DNA of 64,000 nucleotides from assembly GCA_963665925.1 (NCBI GenBank), contig OY762511.1, positions 2,294,001 through 2,358,000 of the forward strand, given 5' to 3'. The position numbers and the translations under genes are program-made. Position 1 is the stretch's first letter. Every line of letters starts with the position of its first letter. Below the pieces are notes generated by a model. That model was not told where the DNA came from. It did no database searches and saw only the letters and a program-made list of their open reading frames with translations. Origin of the DNA: G963665925 sp963665925 (GTDB taxonomy: Bacteria; Bacillota; Clostridia; Peptostreptococcales; Acidaminobacteraceae). This document shows positions 25,324-34,612 of the stretch, piece after piece.

Positions 25324-27147
25324 ATGAAGAAAACTGATGAAATGTATATTTGGGCAATTGGCATTGTGGTTACTATAATTATAATAGTTAATTTTTCTTC
25401 GTTTATGGAGATGAATGTATCTGGAACATTCCAATATTTAGAAGATTTTGAGGGGACATATACATTTGACGAAATTAAAAATGGACAGTACGATAATCTG
25501 TTCATTACACAGGATGATGATGTGTTTTCTTTTGGGAAAAATCATTCGACGCATTGGATTCATGTATCGGTACATGCGTTGGATTATGCTTTAGACCACA
25601 TTTTGATTTTTAATCCGACAGTATCAGATGTGGAATTGTATTATCCGATAAATGGAAATTATATTAAAAAAACTTCTGGGTGGAACAGCAAAATGAATGA
25701 TTCTGATTATTTTTTCTTTCCCTCATTTGAAATACAAGATCCAGCCGCCTATGAAGATATGTATATCAGGGTCTATTCTCCATTTACTCAAAACTACACA
25801 TTAATGTTTATGTCAGATCAAGATTATTCGATTTTTAGGGTGAAAAATTTTATGATGATAGGGATACTGTTTGGAGTTTTTATCAGTATCATTATTTATA
25901 ACGTGATTGCTTTTATAGAATTAAAAGAAGAAAGCTATATATACTATTTACTATATGTAGTTACAGCTTTGGTTTATCAGTTTAATTTAGCGGGGCTGTA
26001 TACGGTGTTTAGAGTTCCAGGTGTTCGTTTTATTATGGAAAATACGATTACGCTATCCTTCCTAAGCATGTTTTTCAGTCTTCTATTTTTCAGGAAATTC
26101 TTTAATACAAAGACTTTGCACCCTCGCGCACATATCATAAGTAGATTTTTCTCGGTAGTGGCATTGCTAGGTCTGCTAACACACTTATTTGAGACATATA
26201 TTTTAGGTTATCCTTTGTTTGTTAACACCTTTGCGCATATGTACATTATTGTCATGACAATGTTTCAGCTGACTGTAGCCGCCTACTTATATGGGAAGGG
26301 TGAGAAACAGGCAAAATTTTATTTAATTGGTTGGGGTGTAATCTTCATTGGGCTGGTCATTAGTGTGATGCGACATTCAGGAACTCTACCGAATAATGAA
26401 GTTACACTGAATGTCTTGCTTTTTACAGCCGCGATTGAAGCCATGTTTATTTCAGCTGCGATATTTGTAAAAGTGAAGTACTTGATTGATAAGAAAATAA
26501 AGGCTGAGGAAATGGCTCAAGCTGCAGAGAAAATGGCACTTTCCAGCGAACTGTCATTCTACCAAGCACAGATAAAACCGCACTTTCTATTTAATGCACT
26601 CAATGTGATTGCATCGATAGCCATTACGGATAACCAGAAGACAAGACAGCTTATTTTGGACCTATCCCAGTTTCTGCGTAAATCATTTGATTTTAATCAT
26701 TTGTCCAAGTTAGTTTCTTTAGACGAGGAAATTGATTTTGTAGAAGCTTATTTTAGAATTGAGCAGACCCGATTTAAAGGGCAACTTCACTTGGAAATAG
26801 ATCTAGAAGACTATGATTATATACTTTTACCTCGGTTGGTTTTACAACCTTTGGTAGAAAATGCAGTCATACATGGGATTTTGAAGAATTCAAATCAAGG
26901 AATTATCACAATTGTAGGTAGAAAAGAACCAGAATGCTATCGCATTAAAATTATCGATAATGGAACGGGCATTCAAAAAGAAGAAATTGATCGGATTTTA
27001 AATGAACAGATTTCTGATAGCGGTGTTGGAATTAAAAATATCAATGAACGACTTCGAAGAATGTTTGGTACTGGGCTAATTATTAAATCAGAAAAAGATA
27101 AGGGCACACAGGTCGAAATTTGTATTCCTTATAACGCCAATAAGTAA
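25324..27147 (+). CDS. 7TM (DISM) sensor histidine kinase, LytS/YesM-type core
   Basis: About 607 aa. An N-terminal membrane anchor is followed by an extracellular beta-sandwich of the 7TMR-DISMED2 type (residues 35-170), then seven hydrophobic segments (about 175-390), a short coiled coil, the His_kinase domain with QAQIKPHFLFNALN (His420) and a HATPase domain (PLVENAVIHGI, DNGTGI, GVGIKNINERL). DISM receptors are thought to sense carbohydrates or other small ligands. The ATG at 25324 is favoured over 25309 because AGAGG precedes it at a good distance. The gene is visibly more AT-rich than its neighbours. It is followed after 18 bases by its response regulator. Confidence 0.88.
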   Translation: MKKTDEMYIWAIGIVVTIIIIVNFSSFMEMNVSGTFQYLEDFEGTYTFDEIKNGQYDNLFITQDDDVFSFGKNHSTHWIHVSVHALDYALDHILIFNPTVSDVELYYPINGNYIKKTSGWNSKMNDSDYFFFPSFEIQDPAAYEDMYIRVYSPFTQNYTLMFMSDQDYSIFRVKNFMMIGILFGVFISIIIYNVIAFIELKEESYIYYLLYVVTALVYQFNLAGLYTVFRVPGVRFIMENTITLSFLSMFFSLLFFRKFFNTKTLHPRAHIISRFFSVVALLGLLTHLFETYILGYPLFVNTFAHMYIIVMTMFQLTVAAYLYGKGEKQAKFYLIGWGVIFIGLVISVMRHSGTLPNNEVTLNVLLFTAAIEAMFISAAIFVKVKYLIDKKIKAEEMAQAAEKMALSSELSFYQAQIKPHFLFNALNVIASIAITDNQKTRQLILDLSQFLRKSFDFNHLSKLVSLDEEIDFVEAYFRIEQTRFKGQLHLEIDLEDYDYILLPRLVLQPLVENAVIHGILKNSNQGIITIVGRKEPECYRIKIIDNGTGIQKEEIDRILNEQISDSGVGIKNINERLRRMFGTGLIIKSEKDKGTQVEICIPYNANK

Positions 27148-27165
27148 TCTGAGAGGAGTATATTT

Positions 27166-28002
27166 ATGAAAGCAATCATTATTGATGATGAATTTTATGC
27201 AATAGAGGCTCTTAAATATGAGCTGATGCAAATTGGCGGCGTTGAAATTAGAGGAACATATGAGTCTGGCAAGACCGCTATTGAGAGCGCAGATTGGAAT
27301 GATGTAGAGCTTGTGTTTCTTGATATTGAAATGCAGGGAACCAGTGGTATTGAATGTTTTGGACGCTTGATGGAAATTAACCGAAATCTTAATATTGTAT
27401 TTGTAACGGCGTATGAAAACTATGCGATAAAAGCGTTTGAATTGAATGCAATGGATTACATTCTGAAACCTGTGACACAAAAGAGACTTCGAAAGACTTT
27501 GGAGCGTTTGAGTTCTGTGGAAGAAGACTATGAGGCGCAAAAGCCATATATACAATGCTTCAAAAATTTTTCCATATATATGAATAATAAAGTGCTTGAT
27601 ATCGAATGGAGAACTAAAAAAGCAGAAGAGTTAATTGCCTATTTAATGAATGAGAGTGGTCATTATGTCACAAAAGAGAAGTTAGCAGATGTATTGTGGC
27701 CAGAATTGAGTGCAGATAGGGGCTTGTCAAACCTGTATCTGTCTTTACACTATATTAGAAAGCAAGAAAAAAAGTATGGAATGGATCTTCATATCGATTC
27801 AAAGCGCGGGAAGATGCGTATCGACTTTGATCAAATAGATAGTGATGTAAAAAAAATGGATGATTATTATAATACTTTTAAAACGACAGGTGAATTAACT
27901 GACCGGGATAGAGTATTGATTAAGGAACTTTATAAAGGAAATTTGTTTGAAGATAAGTACTATGATTGGGTGACGCTAAATATAATGAGCCCAAGGATTT
28001 AG
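27166..28002 (+). CDS. Response regulator, receiver plus SARP-like winged helix; 3' end altered by IS3
   Basis: The receiver domain (residues 1-120) has the acidic pair DDE, phosphoacceptor D53 in FLDIEMQG, the switch residue in FVTAYENYAIKAFE and the lysine in ILKPVT. The second half (about 130-215) is a winged helix of the SARP/OmpR kind (KAEELIAYLMNESGHYVTKEKLADVLWPE), followed by a short helical region like the start of a BTAD domain. The last five codons (MSPRI) are encoded by the left end of the IS3 element. If the element and one TATA duplication are removed, the frame continues 9 codons to a stop at 29294, so only the extreme C-terminus is changed. Function may be retained. Confidence 0.85.
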   Translation: MKAIIIDDEFYAIEALKYELMQIGGVEIRGTYESGKTAIESADWNDVELVFLDIEMQGTSGIECFGRLMEINRNLNIVFVTAYENYAIKAFELNAMDYILKPVTQKRLRKTLERLSSVEEDYEAQKPYIQCFKNFSIYMNNKVLDIEWRTKKAEELIAYLMNESGHYVTKEKLADVLWPELSADRGLSNLYLSLHYIRKQEKKYGMDLHIDSKRGKMRIDFDQIDSDVKKMDDYYNTFKTTGELTDRDRVLIKELYKGNLFEDKYYDWVTLNIMSPRI

Positions 28003-28038
28003 ACAGACTCATCACTGAAAATAAGTTAAAATGTAATT

Positions 28039-28371
28039 ATGAAAAAGAGACGAACATTTACCCCAGAACAGAAAACAAAAATTGTCCTCGAATTATTAAG
28101 CGAGGAATACTCACTAACTGAAATTGCTGCCAAGTACGAAATCCAACCGGCTCAAATCACACGTTGGAAATCTGAATTCTTAAAGAATGCCTCACGTGCT
28201 TTCAGTAAAGAAAAAGACGAAAGCGAAGACCTCAAAAAAGAATATGAAGCAGAAGTTGATGAATTACATCGTCAACTAGGTCAGTTAACCGTTGAGAATA
28301 ACTGGCTCAAAAAAAAATCTAAAGAAGCTGGTCTCTCCACTGAACCGCCGAAACCTAGTGGAAAAAAATAA
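28039..28371 (+). CDS. IS3-family OrfA (transposase DNA-binding subunit)
   Basis: 110 aa, with an N-terminal helix-turn-helix (RRTFTPEQKTKIVLELL, then SLTEIAAKYEIQPAQITRWK) and a leucine-zipper-like region (ELHRQLGQLTVENNWLKKKS). It binds the element ends. It contains a run of nine As at 28309-28317 inside the overlap with OrfB. Confidence 0.88.
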   Translation: MKKRRTFTPEQKTKIVLELLSEEYSLTEIAAKYEIQPAQITRWKSEFLKNASRAFSKEKDESEDLKKEYEAEVDELHRQLGQLTVENNWLKKKSKEAGLSTEPPKPSGKK

Positions 28372-29191
28372 TGAGAAATTATCTGTAGTCAAGCAGTGTA
28401 AACTGTTAGGGCTTAATAGAAGTACGCTCTATTACAAAGCAAAACCTATTAATAAGACAGAAGAATATCAAATCAAATGGCTTATTGACCGACTCTACAC
28501 AGATCATCCTAACTTTGGATATCGCACAATGACAACGGTTTTAAAGCGCGATTTCGGTATCTCGATTAACAAGAAACGTACACGCCGTTATATGCGCGAT
28601 ATGGCGATACACGGACTCTGTCCAGGACCTAATTTGAGCAAGCGCGAACACGCAAAATATTTGTATCCATATCTATTGAGAAAGCTGCATATCAATCGTC
28701 CAAATCAAGTTTGGTCTATTGATATAACATACTTAAGAATGCCTAAAGGACACATGTATCTATGTGCCATAATCGATTGGCATTCACGTTTTATCGTGTC
28801 CTATGAGCTATCAACCACTATGGACAAAGCATTTGTCCTGAGCACAGTGCAAAAAGCTATTCAGGCCCATGGAAAACCTGAAATCATTAATAGTGATCAG
28901 GGCTCGCAATTCACCTGTGAAGCTTATATAGAACTCCTAAAAGAGAACGATATCAAAATATCCATGGACGGCCGTGGCAAAGCACTAGACAACATTCGCA
29001 TTGAACGATTCTGGAGAACTTTGAAGTGGGAAAAGACGTATATTGAGGAATATTCCACTCCAAAACAGCTCCGAAAAATTGTTAATGAATACATGCAATA
29101 CTATAATTACAGTCGCCCGCATCAATCGCTTGACGGACGCACACCTGGCGAAATCTATAACAAGACACAAGTACAGAAACTAGTGGCTTAG
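28292..29191 (+). CDS. IS3-family OrfB (DDE/rve integrase catalytic part)
   Basis: The catalytic half of the IS3 transposase. The HTH_21-like region GYRTMTTVLKRDFGISINKKR precedes the rve core with the DDE residues in VWSIDITYLRMP, INSDQGSQFT and FWRTLKWEKTY. It is probably made as an OrfAB fusion. The frame lies +1 relative to OrfA (offset 253 bases), not -1 as is usual. Losing one A in the nine-A tract at 28309-28317 would join the frames, whereas a -1 shift there meets a stop at once. The listed start is an upstream TTG without a good site and should be read as the open-frame limit. Confidence 0.85.
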   Translation: MRITGSKKNLKKLVSPLNRRNLVEKNNEKLSVVKQCKLLGLNRSTLYYKAKPINKTEEYQIKWLIDRLYTDHPNFGYRTMTTVLKRDFGISINKKRTRRYMRDMAIHGLCPGPNLSKREHAKYLYPYLLRKLHINRPNQVWSIDITYLRMPKGHMYLCAIIDWHSRFIVSYELSTTMDKAFVLSTVQKAIQAHGKPEIINSDQGSQFTCEAYIELLKENDIKISMDGRGKALDNIRIERFWRTLKWEKTYIEEYSTPKQLRKIVNEYMQYYNYSRPHQSLDGRTPGEIYNKTQVQKLVA

Positions 29192-29329
29192 CTTGTCATA
29201 CCTAGAGAAAGGAGTATTAACTTATTTTTCTTAAACTCCTGTCTTGACAATGGGGAGCATTATAAAAAGCTATAATATATCAGCAAATTTTTGAAGAACT
29301 AATGTATTAAGGACATTTATGTCAAGTGT

Positions 29330-29366
29330 GGGGGTAGATTGAATATTCAATCTACCCCCATTATTA
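29330..29366 (+). terminator. Terminator of the two-component operon
   Basis: A 30-base perfect palindrome, 29330-29359 (arms GGGGGTAGATTGAA and its complement, TA centre), followed by ATTATTATTTTA. It lies 36 bases after the stop the response regulator would have without the IS. Confidence 0.75.
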
Positions 29367-29735
29367 TTTTAGAGCCTTATTTTAGAGTCAATATTAAGAC
29401 GGTTGTTATTTGATTCATAGCGCTATTCTTAATTGAGATTAGCTGTGCGCATGTAAAGCTTTGCAAAGATTATGTAAAGGCTTTATGTGATAAATTAAAA
29501 CTTGAGAATTGCCAAATCCAAAATGGATAGTACGGGAAAATTGGAGGGGTGTAACTATAGCAAGTGATGTGGATAAATAGTTACAAAGTTCAGGATTGTT
29601 GATAGCTGTTAAATAAGTTTCAAGCTGTATTATGTTGCAATAAGCATAAGAGAGGCTATTCGCTCCAATACAGATATTAAGTAGGTATGGGCTTGTTATG
29701 TTTAAAAAACAGTTACGGAAATGGGGGTTGTACGT
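29367..29735. other. Gene-free AT-rich leader of the secreted-protein operon
   Basis: About 370 bases without a credible gene. I looked for a cyclic-di-GMP or other recognisable riboswitch core and saw none. No strong -35/-10 pair stands out. The promoter for the operon at 29736 should lie here. Confidence 0.5.
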
Positions 29736-32700
29736 GTGAGAAACACAAAATGGAAATATGTCATGTTAAGCATCATATTATTATGCGTCTGCTTCAGCAA
29801 CGTCACTTTTGCAGAGCGTATTACGGGATGGGAATACATAACTGGCAGTGAGAGCGGCCTAAATGTTGACCCAGGACACAAAGCTTCGCGTGTTTCAACT
29901 TATACAAAAGATGGCATTCTATACGTCGCTTGGGTTGAGGAAAATTCAGAGGGGAAAGATCAAATACGCGTAAGTAAGTTTGAAAATGAAGTATGGACTT
30001 CACTGGATGGTGGTGGAGAGACTGGAATCAATTACAGTCAGGATGAAGAAATCTATGGTGCATTTGCACCTGCGCTAACCGTTACAGATTCGGGTGCAGT
30101 CTATGTTGCTTGGGATGAAACGAAAAGCGGGGAGATTTTCTCAACCATGCATGTGAAGAAGTATGAATCTGGTATGTGGCAACACGTGATTTCAAAGCAT
30201 TCGATGGATTTTGATGACTCAACAATTACAGCTAGGTTTCCGAGTTTGGCAGCTGATGGAGAAGTTGTTTATTTGGCATGTGTTGAGAATTTTGACTATA
30301 ACAGATACCGGATTAATGTACAGACCAATAAAACAGGTATTTGGAGAGATACAAATGCACTTTTAGGCCTGCAGGGCTTCTTTGACAATATGTCAGATGT
30401 ACCGATGTACCCGCCTAAGCTTGTATCGAAAAATGGGGAAGTGTACATTGCCTACAGACTTGAAGAGAAACTTCAGAAGGAAGAATACAGCATCATAAAT
30501 GTTGGACGGTATACAGAAGCTGACGGATGGAGTCGTGTAGACTATACGGAAGGGAATGTGCCGGGTCTAAATATTGACTGGACGAAAGCTGCTTATGACT
30601 TTGACCTGTATATTTCTGATAGTGGCAAGCTATATGTGACATGGACACAAGATGATCAAGAAGGTGTCCTTGACCTTATTGGCGATCTGCAACAACAGGA
30701 TGTTGTAAGAGTCTTCTCAAAAGAAGTTTATCAAGGTGAAGTAAACACAATCAGTTCGAATTTTGGTGTCAATTATGGTCAGGCGTCCGGCGAGTTTAAT
30801 GCCTCATCTCCAAGCATAGTTGAACTGGACAATATTGTAACAATGGGATGGTCTCAGTCTGAAGGCGGTAACCAATTCCGAATTAAAAAGAATTTTACAG
30901 ATGACCGACGTGAACGTACATGGTTTTCCGGTGATGGAGATGACCTGTTAAAAGGCATCAATAAAGAAGACGGCGGTGCCTTATATCCTCAACTGGAAGC
31001 TATGAATGGATATGTATACGGAATTTGGGTTGAGAATAGCCAAGTTCAAGTTGCTAGAAAAGAAAACAAGATTGAACCAGCCTTGTATCTTCTAACAGAC
31101 GATCCAGCTGTCGAAGGCAATGATATCAAATTGACGGTTCAGCTCGAAGACGCGCGGTATGAAGAAATCTTTGACGAAATATACAGAAATGATATCTATT
31201 TTGTGTTGAGTGAGAATATTAAACCTTATTATAAAATTGATAGAGTCATGAAGACGGGACAAGCAACGGTAGATGTGTATTTGGAGCACACAAATCTTGA
31301 TTTTGATGAAGACATTGAGATCAGTCTAACCGTTCGGTCTAGAGTTCTAGAGCAGGACACAGATCTTTCATCAGAAGAACCACTGGTTATTTCTGCAGTA
31401 AAAGATGAAGAAAAATTGCTTATTACCAGTGCATTTGACTATGATACACAAGCACCAAAGAAAATATATATGGGTGAAGAAAGCAGTGAACGGATTATTG
31501 TTACCCTTGAGGGCGGAATTTTTTCTGACAAAATCAATTCAGATAACTGGACGGTAGACAATTTGCCAGACGGTGTTGAAGCGGGAACAATTTTAAAGAC
31601 CAACGATCATCAAGTTGCTATTTATTTAAATGGAAACAGCCGCTACAAAGCACTTGAGGATATTACAAACATCACTGTAAAGTGCACGGCCTCAGAGTAT
31701 GATGAAGGTGATACAGACCTTGTTTCAGATTCAGGCTTTATCATTTATGCAGTCGAAAGAGAAGCGCTTACTGTTGAAACGCTTGAAGGTGCGATGCCAG
31801 GCATCTTTGTGGGCAAACTGCAGGGCCAGGCATCCATTGAAACAGGCGGACGCATTGGTGAACGTGGTTTCTATTTCTCAAGAACAGATAAAAATTTGAT
31901 AGAAGACACTGAAAAGCTGGCAACAGAAAAGTATGGTAACTTTGAGGTAAATGTAAGAGATTTAGAATTGAATCAAGAATGTTATTATGCGGCCTATGCG
32001 GTCGATGGTTATGGCAAAGAAGTTGTTGGCGAAGTTAAGACACTTAAGCCGGTGGAACTAATCGCAACGCCAGCAGAAGCGCTCACAGAAGAGAATATTG
32101 CAGGCAATAAAATTACCCTTGCCTTAACGGGTGGTAAGTTTGACGACCTGGCTTATAACGCAAATGCGTATTATACAGCAAGAGAATTTAATCCGTTTTA
32201 TATAGAAATTGTAAATGGGCCTGAACAGCTCAGTGTAAAGAATGCAGAAAAAATTGATGATCAGACCTATGAACTTACACTGACATCAAACCCTGCAGAC
32301 TTTGATCAGGATATTGATGACCTTAAAATCAGTATTGAGTATGAAGACGGATTTATGTACTCGACATCTATGTTGGTAACAGCTACAAGGGAATTTGAAA
32401 CGCTAACTGCCGAGTCTGCTGATTATTTTGGAAATCCAGACCGAATAGAAGAGGGGCTTGAGAATAATCAAACGATTAGACTTATACTTGAAGGCGGTAC
32501 CTTCAGCAGACAATTAAAGCCTGAATATTTTACGCTTAAAAATGCGCCTCAAGGTGTAAAAATTGGTTCTGTCAGTCGCGCGGATGACCAAACGGTTTCT
32601 GTGGGCTTATCAGGAAATTCAACACAAGCCTATGCAGGAGACATTACTAATATTTCTGTAATTGCCTTAACGCAGGCTCTTTCTGGTGGCGGTGCAGCCC

Positions 32701-34586
32701 TAGAGTCAAATGAAATTACATTCTATGATCTTGAAAACGTAGCGGTTGTGACGGATGATGCGAGCGGTGTATCTGTTAAGAGTGCAACCTTTACAGGCAG
32801 TGTCAATATTGCGGAATTAGTAACGAATATGGGTGTGAAAATTTCGTCGACATCTGACTTCAGTGGATACACATCGACCCTTGTTCAGTCTAACACTTAC
32901 AATAATATAAGTGATCATTTTGAACTTACAACTGCGTGGTTATGGCCTGGAACAACTTACTATTACTATGCTTACGCAGAAACTGCGCAGGGTACGGTAA
33001 CAGGTGAAGTGAAATCCTTTACGACAAGTGGTTTTACTGTTACGGCAAGTTCTGAAATGGCAGAAGAAACACTTGAGACAACGCCAGTGCGTGTAACTTT
33101 TTTAGATGATACTTTCCGCACTATGGCAACATCGCATAACACTGTCATAATGGATTCTTTAAACAGCTCAGGTGCTGAAGACTGGTACTCGGTGGGTAAA
33201 GGCACATGGACAAAGTATGGTTCCTATATAAGCGGATACAGCAGTGGCATGAGTATGAAAACAATTGGTGATACAAGTTGGACCGACTACACCTATCAGC
33301 TTGATGTTGACTATGATTCATTTGGAATGCCTGATGCGGGTGCGGTATTTAGATGTTCAGATACCAATAACTACTATCAGTTAAAACAAAGCTACAATAA
33401 AATCGAACTGTGGAAAGTGGTGAATGGAGCCGCTGAAATGATCATAAGTCGGTCAGCAGGAGATTTCGTGGATGAAGGATTCACGTACAGCGATTTTACA
33501 GATTCAGATCGAACACTGCTGATTAAAGTAGAGGGTGAAAATATTGTTGTTTCAGTAAATAAGTTTGAAATTATGAATGTACAGGACGCCGCACATTCAA
33601 ATGGCAATGTTGGATTCTATGTTAACGGTTCTCAGGGAAGGTTTATAAAAGCCGCTGTAAAACTGCTTAATATGGATGATGAACCAACCTTGAATGCGGA
33701 TCAAATTTCAATTTTCAATGGCGTAGAAGCTTTAAGTGTTGCCAGTGTAGCGCCGGTTGATGCCTATAATTATGATGTGACCCTTGCCTATGATGGTGAT
33801 TTTGATACAGATATTGAAAATCTGCATTTGCAAATTCTTGCAAGCGGTGAATCGTTTGTGAGTACAGAGGCGTTTACAATTAAAGCCCTTGATGATGTAG
33901 AAACTATTACCATTTCAAATGGCAGCGATATTGTTGTTGGCTCTGAAGATGGGAAATCAATTATTGTTGAAATTACAGGCGGTGAATTCAGCAAATACTT
34001 GAACGTAAATAATTGGTTTGCTCAGAATTTGCCTTATGGTGTGCGTATTAATAGCGTTTTTAGAATGTCTGATACGAAAGTGGCTCTTGTTTTGGGCGGT
34101 AATGCATATATAACTTCGGATGAAGACATCACAAACGTGAAAATTCTTGTGAGCAGATCGGAATTTTCAGATTCCAGTAATCCGGTGTATCTTTCAGCCG
34201 ATTCTGGTGTAACGCTTCTTGCGACAGGTACGCCAGTTGAAGAGACTGAAGCGATTTTTGCGACACAGATTATTCCAATAACCAGTGATGTGGTGGCAGA
34301 TGCTGTGATAAGTGCAAGTGTTACGAAAAATCAATTTTACCCGGTACCGACAGTGCTTAAAGGGGAACAGTTCGAAGTGATGCTTGCTGGAGGAGACAGC
34401 ATTGCAAATAATAAGAAAATCAATTCCCTCACAGTCGTAAATATGAATAAGGGTGATGGATACATTTTGGTTCGTGGTGTTCTAAGCAAACCTGGACTCA
34501 ATGTAGTGGATGTTGATGGATTCAAAATCATTATTAATGTGGTTGAACCAGGAACACCAATTATTGAGAACGTTGATTTTAATTAG
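29736..34586 (+). CDS. Large secreted multidomain protein (propeller, beta repeats, LamG-like domain)
   Basis: About 1616 aa with a signal peptide (KWKYVMLSIILLCVCFSNV, cleavage after TFA). Residues 20-450 look like a beta-propeller made of blades such as GILYVAWVEENSEG and GAVYVAWDETKSG. Then come repeated beta units of the form LEGG-x-FS...NLP-x-GV...DITNI near nucleotides 31484-31760, 32470-32735 and 33955-34230, with a looser one at 32105-32400. A concanavalin/LamG-like domain lies at about 33150-33660 (GAVFRCSDTNNYYQLKQSYN). The last 85 residues form a domain shared with the 116-aa protein two genes downstream. No LPXTG, SLH or transmembrane anchor is seen. The GTG at 29736 is preferred (GGGGG 8 bases upstream); an ATG at 29721 is possible. 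Function unknown, probably cell-surface or matrix. Confidence 0.75.
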   Translation: MRNTKWKYVMLSIILLCVCFSNVTFAERITGWEYITGSESGLNVDPGHKASRVSTYTKDGILYVAWVEENSEGKDQIRVSKFENEVWTSLDGGGETGINYSQDEEIYGAFAPALTVTDSGAVYVAWDETKSGEIFSTMHVKKYESGMWQHVISKHSMDFDDSTITARFPSLAADGEVVYLACVENFDYNRYRINVQTNKTGIWRDTNALLGLQGFFDNMSDVPMYPPKLVSKNGEVYIAYRLEEKLQKEEYSIINVGRYTEADGWSRVDYTEGNVPGLNIDWTKAAYDFDLYISDSGKLYVTWTQDDQEGVLDLIGDLQQQDVVRVFSKEVYQGEVNTISSNFGVNYGQASGEFNASSPSIVELDNIVTMGWSQSEGGNQFRIKKNFTDDRRERTWFSGDGDDLLKGINKEDGGALYPQLEAMNGYVYGIWVENSQVQVARKENKIEPALYLLTDDPAVEGNDIKLTVQLEDARYEEIFDEIYRNDIYFVLSENIKPYYKIDRVMKTGQATVDVYLEHTNLDFDEDIEISLTVRSRVLEQDTDLSSEEPLVISAVKDEEKLLITSAFDYDTQAPKKIYMGEESSERIIVTLEGGIFSDKINSDNWTVDNLPDGVEAGTILKTNDHQVAIYLNGNSRYKALEDITNITVKCTASEYDEGDTDLVSDSGFIIYAVEREALTVETLEGAMPGIFVGKLQGQASIETGGRIGERGFYFSRTDKNLIEDTEKLATEKYGNFEVNVRDLELNQECYYAAYAVDGYGKEVVGEVKTLKPVELIATPAEALTEENIAGNKITLALTGGKFDDLAYNANAYYTAREFNPFYIEIVNGPEQLSVKNAEKIDDQTYELTLTSNPADFDQDIDDLKISIEYEDGFMYSTSMLVTATREFETLTAESADYFGNPDRIEEGLENNQTIRLILEGGTFSRQLKPEYFTLKNAPQGVKIGSVSRADDQTVSVGLSGNSTQAYAGDITNISVIALTQALSGGGAALESNEITFYDLENVAVVTDDASGVSVKSATFTGSVNIAELVTNMGVKISSTSDFSGYTSTLVQSNTYNNISDHFELTTAWLWPGTTYYYYAYAETAQGTVTGEVKSFTTSGFTVTASSEMAEETLETTPVRVTFLDDTFRTMATSHNTVIMDSLNSSGAEDWYSVGKGTWTKYGSYISGYSSGMSMKTIGDTSWTDYTYQLDVDYDSFGMPDAGAVFRCSDTNNYYQLKQSYNKIELWKVVNGAAEMIISRSAGDFVDEGFTYSDFTDSDRTLLIKVEGENIVVSVNKFEIMNVQDAAHSNGNVGFYVNGSQGRFIKAAVKLLNMDDEPTLNADQISIFNGVEALSVASVAPVDAYNYDVTLAYDGDFDTDIENLHLQILASGESFVSTEAFTIKALDDVETITISNGSDIVVGSEDGKSIIVEITGGEFSKYLNVNNWFAQNLPYGVRINSVFRMSDTKVALVLGGNAYITSDEDITNVKILVSRSEFSDSSNPVYLSADSGVTLLATGTPVEETEAIFATQIIPITSDVVADAVISASVTKNQFYPVPTVLKGEQFEVMLAGGDSIANNKKINSLTVVNMNKGDGYILVRGVLSKPGLNVVDVDGFKIIINVVEPGTPIIENVDFN

Positions 34587-34612
34587 AAGTTGAGTCTGGA
34601 AAGGAGAATTTT

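Larger units (their letters stand above)
27985..29260 (+). mobile_element. IS3-family insertion sequence
   Basis: The ends are related inverted repeats with the usual TG...CA termini. The left reads TGAGCCCAAGGATTTAGACA and the right, on the complement, TGCTCCCCATTGTCAAGACA. Both then run into AAAATAAGTTAA. Flanking TATA at 27981-27984 and 29261-29264 is a plausible 4-base target duplication. It encodes the two overlapping frames typical of the family. Confidence 0.8.

Noticed and set aside
29367..29735. Possible riboswitch in the long leader of the secreted-protein operon
   Set aside because: I looked for the conserved cores of cyclic-di-GMP and other common riboswitches and found none.
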